Source of the DNA: an uncultured Burkholderiales bacterium
Lineage (GTDB): Bacteria; Pseudomonadota; Gammaproteobacteria; Burkholderiales; Burkholderiaceae_C
DNA length: 41,707 bases
NCBI GenBank assembly: GCA_903892175.1
Contig: CAITHK010000248.1
Coordinates: 1 to 41,707 of the forward strand
Direction of reading: 5' to 3'
Shown: piece by piece, positions 7,068 to 14,572 of the stretch
Numbering within the stretch: position 1 is the first letter of the stretch
Layout: every line of letters starts with the position of its first letter
Translations under genes and position numbers: made by a program
Notes under the pieces: generated by a model
Databases searched by the model: none
Seen by the model: the letters and a program-made list of their open reading frames with translations, nothing else
What the model was told of the DNA's origin: nothing

Positions 7068-7856
7068 TCACTTGCTGAGAAGCGCCACCGCGATGCACAG
7101 CAAGAACACCAGCAAAATGCGGCGAAACAACACCTCGCTCACGCGTGTGCGCACACGCTTGCCCAGCGACAAGCCCAGCGCCATCGGGGCCATGGCGACC
7201 ACCGAGACCATGATGTGCGAGAACTCCAAGCGGCCATACCACCACAGGGCGGCGTACAGCGGGGCCGCGCCAAAGAGGTAAATCACGCTGATGGTGCCAA
7301 TGAATTCTTCGCGTTTGAGCTGCAAGGCCATCAAGAAGGTGATGATGATGGGCCCGGTGAGAGACGACACGCCGCCCATGGCGCCCGACAAGGTGCCCAC
7401 ACCAGCGCCCGCCCAACGCTCCCAACGGGGGGCAATGCGCACCTTGGGGTTGAAGGCCATCAAGGCGATGGCGGTGACCAGAGCCAAGGCCATCATGCTG
7501 TTGAGCACCGCCCCTGGCAGTTGCAACGTCAGGGGCACGGTGATCAATGTGCTCAAGAGCAGGCTCACGATCAAGGGCCAAAAGCGCTGCAGGTTGTGAC
7601 GCGAAGCGCGGCTGTCATAGGTTTGCCAGAGGTTGGACACCAGCACGGGCGCGGCCACCAGCGCAATGGCGGTCGGCGTGGGCAGCATCAAAGACAGCAA
7701 GGGCACCACCACCAAGGGCAGGCCCACGCCCAGCACCCCTTTGACCGTGCCCCCCAGCATGAACACCAGGCCTAAGCCCAGCCATAGCCAGACGCTGGCA
7801 TGGGCAAACTCAGGAGGCAACAGCCAAGTGAGGTCGACGTCAGAGAGATTCAACAC
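7068..7856 (-). CDS. TauE/SafE family (TSUP) membrane anion exporter
   Basis: A 262-residue integral membrane protein with about eight hydrophobic segments and the TauE/SafE pattern LMLGGTVKGVLGVGLPLVVV near the N-terminus, repeated in the second half (GAMGGVSSLTGP). The family exports sulfite, sulfoacetate or other small organic anions. It starts with GTG directly after the TGA of the upstream Bug gene (zero gap), so translation should be coupled. In this operon it could export a product or import an organic acid; nothing else here proves sulfonate metabolism. Confidence 0.85.
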   Translation of the reverse strand: MLNLSDVDLTWLLPPEFAHASVWLWLGLGLVFMLGGTVKGVLGVGLPLVVVPLLSLMLPTPTAIALVAAPVLVSNLWQTYDSRASRHNLQRFWPLIVSLLLSTLITVPLTLQLPGAVLNSMMALALVTAIALMAFNPKVRIAPRWERWAGAGVGTLSGAMGGVSSLTGPIIITFLMALQLKREEFIGTISVIYLFGAAPLYAALWWYGRLEFSHIMVSVVAMAPMALGLSLGKRVRTRVSEVLFRRILLVFLLCIAVALLSK

Positions 7857-8843
7857 TCAGTCCACTTTGCCGATGCGTTGCACCAAGGCGGCCATGTCTT
7901 TGGCGTCGGTTTGCACGTAGCGTTCAAACTCTGGCGCGTCTTGGAACATGAAGCTGCTGCCCGAGGCCCCCATGGCTTGGTTGGCGCGGGTGTCGGCCGC
8001 CGCAAATTTAGCGGCTTGACGCAGTTTCTCGACCACGGCAGCTGGCGTGTGCGCGGGCACAAACAGCCCCGACCATTGGGCGTAGGCAATCGGCACGCCC
8101 AGCTCTTTGAGGCTGGGCACCTCGGGCAGGCTGGCCAAGCGGCCTTCACCCCAGTGGGCGAGCGCGCGCAGCTTGCCAGCTTTGATTTGTTGCGCCACGC
8201 TGGAGGGCCCCGTGGACAAGGCTTCGATTTGCCCCGACAGCAAGGCCATCACAGCCGGGCCTGCGCCGGTGTAGGGCACATGCAGCATGTAGCTGGAGGT
8301 GGCGGCCTTGAGTTGCTCCATTGGCACGTGCATGGTGCCGTAATTGCCCGACGAGCCAAACGACACCTTGGCCGGATGGGCTTTCACATAGGCCATGAAT
8401 TCGGCATAGGTCTTCCAAGGGCTCTCGGCACGCACCACCAACACCGTGGGATCGGCGCTGAAACGCGCAATGGGCTTGAGCTGGTCGAGCTGGAACATGG
8501 GCGCGCGCTTGAGGACCTTGTCGGCCTCGGGCAGCACCACCAGTGAAGACAGCGCCATCAGCACCGTGTAGCCATCGGGCTTGGCCTTGGCCACTTGGCC
8601 CATGCCAATGCCGCCGCCCGCACCGCCTTTGTTTTCTACCACCACCGACTGCTTGAGGTAGCGCCCCATGGCTTCAGCCACCGGGCGACCTACCGCATCG
8701 GCGACGCCACCGGGAGGAAAGGGCACGACCATGGTGATGGGGCGGCTGGGGTAGTCCTCTTGGGCTTGGGCGGACAGCGTGCCGCACACGCTCATGAGTG
8801 AAAGCGCCCAAGCGCTGATCAGGTGGGTGCGGCGTGATGTCAT
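7857..8843 (-). CDS. Bug/TctC-family periplasmic solute-binding protein (second copy)
   Basis: A 328-residue second Bug protein. Its signal peptide runs to SAQAQ near residue 26, and then come YPSRPITMVVPFPPGG and KPDGYTVLMA. It is clearly diverged from the copy at 5980-6963, so this is not a recent tandem duplication. ATG 8843 is chosen over the in-frame extension to 8912 because it opens the signal peptide and lies 10 bp after the FAH-family stop. It is adjacent to tauE. Confidence 0.9.
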   Translation of the reverse strand: MTSRRTHLISAWALSLMSVCGTLSAQAQEDYPSRPITMVVPFPPGGVADAVGRPVAEAMGRYLKQSVVVENKGGAGGGIGMGQVAKAKPDGYTVLMALSSLVVLPEADKVLKRAPMFQLDQLKPIARFSADPTVLVVRAESPWKTYAEFMAYVKAHPAKVSFGSSGNYGTMHVPMEQLKAATSSYMLHVPYTGAGPAVMALLSGQIEALSTGPSSVAQQIKAGKLRALAHWGEGRLASLPEVPSLKELGVPIAYAQWSGLFVPAHTPAAVVEKLRQAAKFAAADTRANQAMGASGSSFMFQDAPEFERYVQTDAKDMAALVQRIGKVD

Positions 8844-8853
8844 GGGGGCCACC

Positions 8854-9726
8854 TCAGATGAACTTGTTTTCGATGTGGCCAATGCCGTCAATCTCGACCC
8901 GCACCACGTCACCGGCTTGCAGGTAGCGTGGTGGCTTCATGCCCATGCCCACGCCGGCAGGGGTGCCGGTGGCGATGATGTCGCCGGGGTAGAGCGTGAT
9001 GCCGCGCGAAATGGTTTCGATCAGCGTGGGGATGTCAAAAATCAGCTGCTCGGTGGGGCCGTCTTGGCGCTGTTGGCCGTTGACGAAGCAGCGCACGTGG
9101 GTGCGGGTGCCGTCCAACTCATCGGCGGTGACGAGCCATGGGCCCATGGGACAGAAGGTGTCGAACGACTTGCCCATGTCCCATTGCTGGTGACGCATTT
9201 GCACGTCACGCGCGGTCACGTCGTTGACGATGGTGTAGCCATACACATGCTGCATGGCGTCAGCGGCGCTGATGTTTTTGCCACCTTTGCCAATCACCAC
9301 CGCGAGTTCGGCTTCGTAGTCGATCTGGTCAGACACGGCACTGCCGGGCAACTGCACCGGGTCGGTCGGGCCCACCACGCACTCGGGCACTTTGGTGAAC
9401 ACGATGGGCCAGGCCTGGGTGTTGGTGTTGCTGTCTTTGAAGACCGAGGCCGACAGTTCTTTGGCGTGCTCATGATAGTTGCGGCCCACGCACCAAATAT
9501 TGCGACGGGGCAGCGGCAGCGGGGCTTCCAGGTGCACGTCTTTCACCGGCACCGCCGTGGTGGCCAACGCTGGCAATGCGCCGCCAGCCATCAGGCTTTC
9601 AATCAAACGCAAGGCACCGTGCTCGGCCACCTCTGCGCTGACTTGAAATGCGGTGACGTGTTGGCCGTCGGCCGAGACTTGGCCGACGTGGCGTTGGTTG
9701 AGATGGCGATAGGTGGCGATGCGCAC
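8854..9726 (-). CDS. fumarylacetoacetate hydrolase (FAH) family protein
   Basis: A 290-residue FAH-superfamily protein with typical motifs: VGRNYHEHAKE, the metal-site region DYEAELAVVIGKGG, VNDVTARDVQ, and PGDIIATGTPAGVG near the C-terminus. Members hydrolyse or decarboxylate beta-diketo or acylpyruvate-type acids with a divalent metal. The start is the GTG at 9726, supported by AGGAGC seven bases upstream; the frame open to 9816 lacks support. It is the first gene of the operon, so it probably makes or processes the 2-oxo acid used by the ThDP enzyme (inference). Confidence 0.88.
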   Translation of the reverse strand: MRIATYRHLNQRHVGQVSADGQHVTAFQVSAEVAEHGALRLIESLMAGGALPALATTAVPVKDVHLEAPLPLPRRNIWCVGRNYHEHAKELSASVFKDSNTNTQAWPIVFTKVPECVVGPTDPVQLPGSAVSDQIDYEAELAVVIGKGGKNISAADAMQHVYGYTIVNDVTARDVQMRHQQWDMGKSFDTFCPMGPWLVTADELDGTRTHVRCFVNGQQRQDGPTEQLIFDIPTLIETISRGITLYPGDIIATGTPAGVGMGMKPPRYLQAGDVVRVEIDGIGHIENKFI

Positions 9727-9777
9727 GGTGAGCTCCTGAGAGAAGGTTGAAACTGGGCGGGATGCTAAACCACATCG

Positions 9778-9812
9778 CCTCGGGGCCCCTGAGGCCCTGT
9801 CATGTGCATGAC
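9778..9812. promoter_or_regulatory. hairpin and palindrome upstream of the catabolic operon
   Basis: CCTC-GGGGCCCC-TGAGG (9778-9794) can form a GC-rich hairpin with one bulge. A perfect 6-2-6 inverted repeat, GTCATG TG CATGAC (9799-9812), lies next to it. They lie between mazF and the FAH-family start at 9726. The first may end mazEF transcription, although it has no T tract. The second looks like an operator. Confidence 0.4.
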
Positions 9813-9849
9813 CCAAAACGCCCCTGCGCCGTCCAGCCGAGCGTTGAGC

Positions 9850-10218
9850 TCACACGCAGATGGAGATGATCCCGTTCAATTCCTCACATGCAGATTCAAA
9901 GACTGTGGGCGGTACTTGCTTCCAAGGGTGCGGTCGAGCGCCACGGTCGCGCCAGGCAAAGGATTTGGGCTGATGCGCCAACACGTAACAAACCTCACCT
10001 TGGGGCGATGTGAACTTGACGGCAAATGGGTTGGTTTCGTTGCTGGGCGCGTGCGTCATCGGCAATCCAATGACCAGGTGGGTCCGTTCATTGAAGGCTT
10101 TGGAAGACAAGACCAACATCGGGTGTTCGTCCTTCATTTCAGAACCGACTTGCGGATTGAAATCGATCCAGATCATGTCGCGGCGATCTGGCACCCACAG
10201 TTTGCTTGGATGGGCCAT
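9850..10218 (-). CDS. mazF: MazF/PemK-family toxin endoribonuclease
   Basis: A 122-residue MazF-fold protein. It shows WVPDRRDMIWIDFNPQVGSE at the start, the strand HPMLVLSSKAFNERTHLVIGLPMT, then TNPFAVKF and VLAHQPKSFAWRDRG. These are the family's conserved RNA-binding and catalytic segments. MazF cleaves single-stranded mRNA at short motifs; specificity cannot be read from sequence. Its ATG overlaps the mazE stop by one base (TGATG), as expected for a coupled toxin-antitoxin pair. The length is normal and no damage is seen. Confidence 0.9.
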   Translation of the reverse strand: MAHPSKLWVPDRRDMIWIDFNPQVGSEMKDEHPMLVLSSKAFNERTHLVIGLPMTHAPSNETNPFAVKFTSPQGEVCYVLAHQPKSFAWRDRGARPHPWKQVPPTVFESACEELNGIISICV

Positions 10219-10478
10219 CAGAACACTTCAGCACCCACGCGGCCAGTCGCCATGACCTCACCCCCGTGAAGGCTTGGGTCAAACGCTTTGAGCTTTTGAG
10301 CCAGCGTCAATTTGGGCGCTCCTGCCGCGCGCAAGAACACGCCACCTTCAACCACCTCGACCTTGATGGGCAGCCCACGGGTAAACCGCGCGGCCTTCGC
10401 CACAGGGGAGGTGATGCGCACAGCAAGGCCGTTGCCCCACTCCTGGACTGTTTGCTCAACTGAAATTGACGCTGGCAT
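10218..10478 (-). CDS. mazE: MazE/AbrB-type antitoxin
   Basis: An 86-residue antitoxin with the SpoVT/AbrB swapped-hairpin signature EWGNGLAVRI (residues ~13-22), followed by a charged C-terminal tail that should bind MazF. The ATG at 10478 has the Shine-Dalgarno AGAGGT six bases upstream. It is first in the pair, one base overlapping mazF. MazE binds its own promoter; candidate sites lie upstream at 10506-10545. Confidence 0.88.
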   Translation of the reverse strand: MPASISVEQTVQEWGNGLAVRITSPVAKAARFTRGLPIKVEVVEGGVFLRAAGAPKLTLAQKLKAFDPSLHGGEVMATGRVGAEVF

Positions 10479-10505
10479 TGGACACCTCTTTCAAATGTTG
10501 ATACG

Positions 10506-10545
10506 AGTTTATACGCGTGGACGAAACGTGTCTACATGTATCGAC
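10506..10545 (-). promoter_or_regulatory. putative mazEF promoter/operator region
   Basis: On the minus strand TAGACA (10534-10529), 17 bp, TAAACT (10511-10506) is a fair sigma-70 match. TACATGTA (10533-10540) is a perfect 8-bp palindrome overlapping the -35. Two CGTAT words, 10 bp apart on the minus strand, cover the -10. Confidence 0.4.
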
Positions 10546-10596
10546 GTTCCAGGTTCTTATTCGCCTCAGCACAGACGTCGCAAAGCGTGCCTTGTT

Positions 10597-11505
10597 TTAC
10601 AGTTTTGGTGCTCGCCGCAGCTCAACCAAGCCCGAGGCCAGCGCGGTGCCCAAGACGACGATCAAGCCGCCCAGCAGCATCCAGTGGGTGATGACTTCGC
10701 CCAGAACCACAATGCCAATCACATTGGCAAACACGGGGATCAGGTAGGTCACGGTCAAGGCACGTGCGGGGCCGGTGCGGCTGATCAAGCGAAAGTAGAG
10801 CCAATAGGCCAAGGCAGTGCACAGCAGGCCGGCCGCTCCTAAAGCCAGCCACGCACGGGCCGACGGCGCTTGCTCTGGCCACAGCCACACAGCGGGCAGT
10901 GCCAAAAACACGCTGGCACCCCACAAGCTGCCGCTGGCGACCACCATCGGCGAGACGCCTTTGAGGTAACGCTGAACAAAGCTGCCCGCCAAACCATAGC
11001 AACTCGTGGCCGCCAGGCAAGCCAGCACCGCCAGCCCCGTGCCACCGGATCGAAAGCCAATGCCACCGGGTACATCGCTGACGAGCAACAAGACGCCTCC
11101 AAAGCCCAGGGCCAGCCCGAGTGCCCGCGCGCTGTTCAAGCGCTCGCCCAACCAACACCAAGCGATCAGGGCACCAAACAAAGGGGTGGTGGCATTCAAG
11201 ATCGAGGACATGCCGGTCGAAATGTGCAGCAAAGCGTAGGCGTACAACACAAACGGCAGGCCTGAACTGAGCATGCCCACCACCCAAGTGTGGCGCCAGT
11301 GCTGGCGCAACTGCCCCACTTCACCCCGCCAGATCACCACCGGAGTGAGCATGAGTGCGGCCAACAGCACCCGCACCCAAGCGGTGGTCACCGGCCCAAA
11401 GGAGACGGCGCCTTCGCGCATGAACAAAAACGACGAGCCCCACAGCAGCGCCAGCAAAACAAAGTCAGGCAACCATTGGCGCCAAGGCAGTGGGCTGGGG
11501 TTCAC
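10597..11505 (-). CDS. EamA/DMT-family transporter
   Basis: A 302-residue inner-membrane protein with ten hydrophobic segments arranged as two EamA repeats (FVLLALLWGSSFLFMREGA near residue 15, and the second repeat from about 150). WLGERL is the characteristic loop at the end of the first repeat. Members export amino acids or other small metabolites; the substrate is unknown. It starts with GTG overlapping the ogt stop by four bases (GTGA), so the two form an operon. Confidence 0.88.
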   Translation of the reverse strand: MNPSPLPWRQWLPDFVLLALLWGSSFLFMREGAVSFGPVTTAWVRVLLAALMLTPVVIWRGEVGQLRQHWRHTWVVGMLSSGLPFVLYAYALLHISTGMSSILNATTPLFGALIAWCWLGERLNSARALGLALGFGGVLLLVSDVPGGIGFRSGGTGLAVLACLAATSCYGLAGSFVQRYLKGVSPMVVASGSLWGASVFLALPAVWLWPEQAPSARAWLALGAAGLLCTALAYWLYFRLISRTGPARALTVTYLIPVFANVIGIVVLGEVITHWMLLGGLIVVLGTALASGLVELRRAPKL

Positions 11506-12017
11506 GCGTGGGCTGCTTCCAAAGCCAGCAGTGACTTCTTGCGCGCGATGCCCCCGGCATAGCCGGTCAGTGCGCCCTTGGCGCCCAGCACGCGGTGGCA
11601 GGGAATGACCATGCTCAAGGGGTTGCGTCCAATGGCAGCACCGACAGCACGCACAGCTTTGGGCGAGCCCACGCGCTCGGCGATGTCTGCGTAATGGGTG
11701 GTTTGGCCATAGGCAATGGTTTGCAGGACATGCCAGACACGCTGTTGAAACGGCGTGCCAAAGGGCAAGGCCAGTGGCAGCTCAAAGCTTTGCCGCTGGC
11801 CTGCCAAGTATTCGTTCAATTGGGCATGCGCCAGGCCCAACACGGGGTGGCGCTTGGCCTCAGGCCGACCCACCTCTTGCCAGCCCTGGGTTTGGGGGGC
11901 GTGGGCCTGCCCGACAAACCAAACCCCGACCAAGCCCTCGGGGTTGGCTGCCAAGCACACGTCACCCAAGGACGTCGCAAACGTTTGGTGCAGGAGGCTG
12001 GATGAAGGGTTTGTCAT
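11502..12017 (-). CDS. ogt: methylated-DNA--protein-cysteine S-methyltransferase
   Basis: A 171-residue O6-alkylguanine-DNA alkyltransferase. The suicide Cys is C140 in IPCHRV, and the DNA-binding helix segment TPFQQRVWHVLQTIAYGQTT is typical. The length fits Ogt rather than the longer Ada. It repairs O6-methylguanine by transferring the alkyl group to its own cysteine. ATG 12017 has GGAG eight bases upstream; Met at 12038 is possible but lacks this. The frame stays open antisense across the next gene, but that extension is an artefact of codon bias. It is divergent from the phosphohexomutase gene. Confidence 0.92.
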   Translation of the reverse strand: MTNPSSSLLHQTFATSLGDVCLAANPEGLVGVWFVGQAHAPQTQGWQEVGRPEAKRHPVLGLAHAQLNEYLAGQRQSFELPLALPFGTPFQQRVWHVLQTIAYGQTTHYADIAERVGSPKAVRAVGAAIGRNPLSMVIPCHRVLGAKGALTGYAGGIARKKSLLALEAAHA

Positions 12018-12063
12018 GGTGGGTACTCCGTTTGTCATTATCCTAGCCTTGGGCACTCCAGCA

Positions 12064-12091
12064 TTTTGAAGTGCCACCCCCTCTCTACAAT
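12064..12091 (+). promoter_or_regulatory. putative promoter giving a leaderless phosphohexomutase mRNA
   Basis: TTTTGA (12064-12069), 16 bp, TACAAT (12086-12091). The -10 ends only seven bases before the ATG at 12099, and no Shine-Dalgarno is present, so transcription could begin at or next to the start codon. Confidence 0.35.
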
Positions 12092-12098
12092 CAGCTTT

Positions 12099-13499
12099 AT
12101 GCAAGTCCATCCTTCTATTTTCAAAGCCTACGACATCCGTGGTGTCGTGCCCAGCACCCTCAACGTTGACGTGGCCCATGCCCTGGGCCTGGCTTTTGGC
12201 ACCCATGCCCAAGCCTGTGGCGAAACGGTGGTCGCCGTGGGCCGGGATGGCCGCTTGAGTGGGCCGTCCTTGGTGGAAGCCTTGGTGCGTGGTTTGGTTG
12301 AAACAGGCGTCGAGGTGATCGACGTCGGCGCCGTCACCACGCCCATGCTGTACTTTGCGGCCAATACCTTGTGCCGCAGTGGCATTCAAGTCACGGGCAG
12401 CCACAACCCCAAGGACTACAACGGTTTCAAGATGGTGTTGGGTGGGCGGGCGATTTACGGCGATGAAATCCAAGGCCTGCGCGAAATCATGCAAGCGCAA
12501 ACTTGGACCTTCAAAGCCGGCGGCAGCGTGCGTGCTGTGGATGTGACGGCCGACTACCAGGCCCGCATCGTGGGCGACATCCGTTTGAGCCGCCCGATGA
12601 AGGTGGTGGTCGATTGCGGCAACGGCATTGCCGGGGCCACCGCACCGGCCATTTTTCGCGCCTTGGGCTGTGAGGTGATCGAGTTGTTCAGCGAGGTCGA
12701 TGGCCATTTCCCCAACCACCACCCGGACCCCAGCAAGTTGGAGAATTTGAACGATGTGATCCATGCGCTGCAGACCACCGATGCCGAGTTGGGCCTGGCC
12801 TTTGACGGCGATGGGGACCGCTTGGGCATCGTCACCAAAGACGGGCAGATCATTTTTCCGGACCGCCAGATGACCTTGTTTGCCCAAGACGTGCTCACCC
12901 GTGTGCCGGGCGGCACCATTGTGTTTGATGTCAAGTGCTCTCAGCGGCTGGCACCGGCCATTCGCAGCTCGGGTGGTCAGGCTTTGATGTTCAAAACCGG
13001 ACACTCGCTGATCAAGGCCAAGATGAAAGAAGTCGACTCGCCCCTGGGTGGTGAGATGAGTGGCCACATCTTTTTCAAAGAGCGCTGGTACGGCTTTGAC
13101 GACGGCACCTACGCCGGCTGCCGCCTGCTGGAGATCGTCAGCCGCAGCGCCGACGCCAGCGCGGTCTTGAATGGCTTGCCCACCAGCCACTCCACCCCTG
13201 AGCTCAATGTGGGCTGCGTTGAAGGAGAGCCACACCGCGTGAGTGCTGCCTTGCAGCAGTTGGTGGTGTCTGGGGGCGTGCCTTCGCCCGAGCACCAGCC
13301 CGAGGTGTGTGTGATCGACGGTTTGCGCATCGACTGGGTGGACGGCTTTGGTTTGATCCGTGCTTCCAACACCACCCCTGTGTTGGTGTTGCGTTTTGAA
13401 GGACAGACCCCAGAGGCCTTGGCCCGCATTGAGCACGACATGCTGGCTTTGCTGCGCCAAGTCAAGCCCGATGCCGCCTTTCAGGAGGCAGCGCATTGA
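12099..13499 (+). CDS. manB: phosphomannomutase/phosphoglucomutase
   Basis: A 466-residue alpha-D-phosphohexomutase of AlgC/ManB type. IFKAYDIRG opens domain 1. The phosphoserine is S101 in VTGSHNPKDYNG. The Mg loop DGDGDRLG is at 236-243 and the sugar-binding GGEMSGH near 325. It interconverts 6-phospho and 1-phospho mannose or glucose in the cytoplasm, supplying nucleotide sugars for lipopolysaccharide or exopolysaccharide. ATG 12099 is used because the upstream TTG (12066) has no ribosome site. It overlaps waaC by four bases, linking it to lipopolysaccharide core synthesis. Confidence 0.93.
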   Translation: MQVHPSIFKAYDIRGVVPSTLNVDVAHALGLAFGTHAQACGETVVAVGRDGRLSGPSLVEALVRGLVETGVEVIDVGAVTTPMLYFAANTLCRSGIQVTGSHNPKDYNGFKMVLGGRAIYGDEIQGLREIMQAQTWTFKAGGSVRAVDVTADYQARIVGDIRLSRPMKVVVDCGNGIAGATAPAIFRALGCEVIELFSEVDGHFPNHHPDPSKLENLNDVIHALQTTDAELGLAFDGDGDRLGIVTKDGQIIFPDRQMTLFAQDVLTRVPGGTIVFDVKCSQRLAPAIRSSGGQALMFKTGHSLIKAKMKEVDSPLGGEMSGHIFFKERWYGFDDGTYAGCRLLEIVSRSADASAVLNGLPTSHSTPELNVGCVEGEPHRVSAALQQLVVSGGVPSPEHQPEVCVIDGLRIDWVDGFGLIRASNTTPVLVLRFEGQTPEALARIEHDMLALLRQVKPDAAFQEAAH

Positions 13500-14572
13500 G
13501 CGTGCGCACCGGCCCCGACCCGCGCCCGTTGAAGGTGTTGGTGGTCAAGCTGTCGTCCTTGGGTGATGTGGTGCACACCCTGCCTGCGGTGATGGACATG
13601 CAAGCGGCATTCCCCAACGCGCAGATCGATTGGGTGGTCGAACGCGGCTTTGCCCCTTTGGCCGCACGTTGCCAAGTGGTGCACCGGGTGATCCCCTGCC
13701 AGCTGCGCCGCTGGCGCAAAGATCCGTGGTCGCCCACCACACGTGCTGAATGGCGCGCCTTCAAAACCGACTTACAGCAAGACGCCTACGACGCGGTGCT
13801 GGACCTGCAAGGCCTCACCAAGTCGGCTCTGGTGTCGTGGCTGGCCCGCACCACACCCGGCGGCAAACGCTATGCCTTGGCCAACCGCACCGAGGGTTCT
13901 GGCTACGAGCGCCCCACGCGCTGGGTGGCCGACGTGGCCGTGCGCGTGACACCGCATATCCACGCGGTGGAACGTGCACGCGTGGTCTGTGCACAGGCCT
14001 TGGGCTACGCCGTGCCGGCGCATGTGAACTATGGCTTGGGGTCGGTTGACGCTCACACCACCCTGCAGCCTAAGCCTTGGGTGGTGTTGGTGCACGGCAC
14101 GTCTCGGGCCGACAAAGAATGGCCGCTGGCCCATTGGTTTGAGCTGGGGCAACGGTTCAAGCTCATGGGCTTGGATGTGGCGCTGCCCCACGGCAACGAG
14201 GCCGAACGCATTCGCAGCGAAGCCTTGGCCGAGATGCTGCCCGGCGCTGTGGTGTGGCCGCGTCTGTCGCTGGACGACCTGACCGCCGAGATGGCGCAGT
14301 GTGTGGGTGTGATCGGTGTCGACAGTGGCTTGAGTCACATCGCGGTGGCGCTGGATCTGCCGCACGTGCAGATCTACAACTTTGACACCGCTTGGCGCAC
14401 CGGTCCGGTGGGGCTGACGCGGCAATGCGCCTTGGTGGATTGCCCCACGCCCACTGTGGATGCCGTGTGGCAAGCCTGGCAGCGATGTGTGGCAAGCCCG
14501 CATGTGGTGCCATCCACCCGCTGTGCAGGGCAGGACGCCAACCATGGGCTGCCTTTGGGCGGGGAGCCGTGA
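13496..14572 (+). CDS. waaC: lipopolysaccharide heptosyltransferase I
   Basis: A 358-residue GT9 glycosyltransferase. The N-terminal VVKLSSLGDVVHTLPAV and the C-terminal VIGVDSGLSHIAVALDLPHV are the ADP-heptose-binding motifs of WaaC. It adds the first heptose to Kdo2-lipid A on the inner face of the cytoplasmic membrane. The TTG at 13496 is the favoured start: AGGAGG (13483-13488) lies seven bases upstream and TTGA overlaps the mutase stop. GTG 13502 is an alternative. The C-terminus runs about 20-30 residues past the usual end. Confidence 0.92.
   Translation: MSVRTGPDPRPLKVLVVKLSSLGDVVHTLPAVMDMQAAFPNAQIDWVVERGFAPLAARCQVVHRVIPCQLRRWRKDPWSPTTRAEWRAFKTDLQQDAYDAVLDLQGLTKSALVSWLARTTPGGKRYALANRTEGSGYERPTRWVADVAVRVTPHIHAVERARVVCAQALGYAVPAHVNYGLGSVDAHTTLQPKPWVVLVHGTSRADKEWPLAHWFELGQRFKLMGLDVALPHGNEAERIRSEALAEMLPGAVVWPRLSLDDLTAEMAQCVGVIGVDSGLSHIAVALDLPHVQIYNFDTAWRTGPVGLTRQCALVDCPTPTVDAVWQAWQRCVASPHVVPSTRCAGQDANHGLPLGGEP

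Noticed and set aside
11502-13496. 664-codon minus-strand frame covering ogt and the whole phosphohexomutase gene antisense
   Set aside because: Only the last 171 codons match a family (Ogt). The rest is the antisense shadow of a strongly biased coding sequence with intact mutase motifs.
14392-14571. 60-residue N-terminal extension of WaaA
   Set aside because: It lies inside waaC in another frame; WaaA homology begins at ATG 14572.
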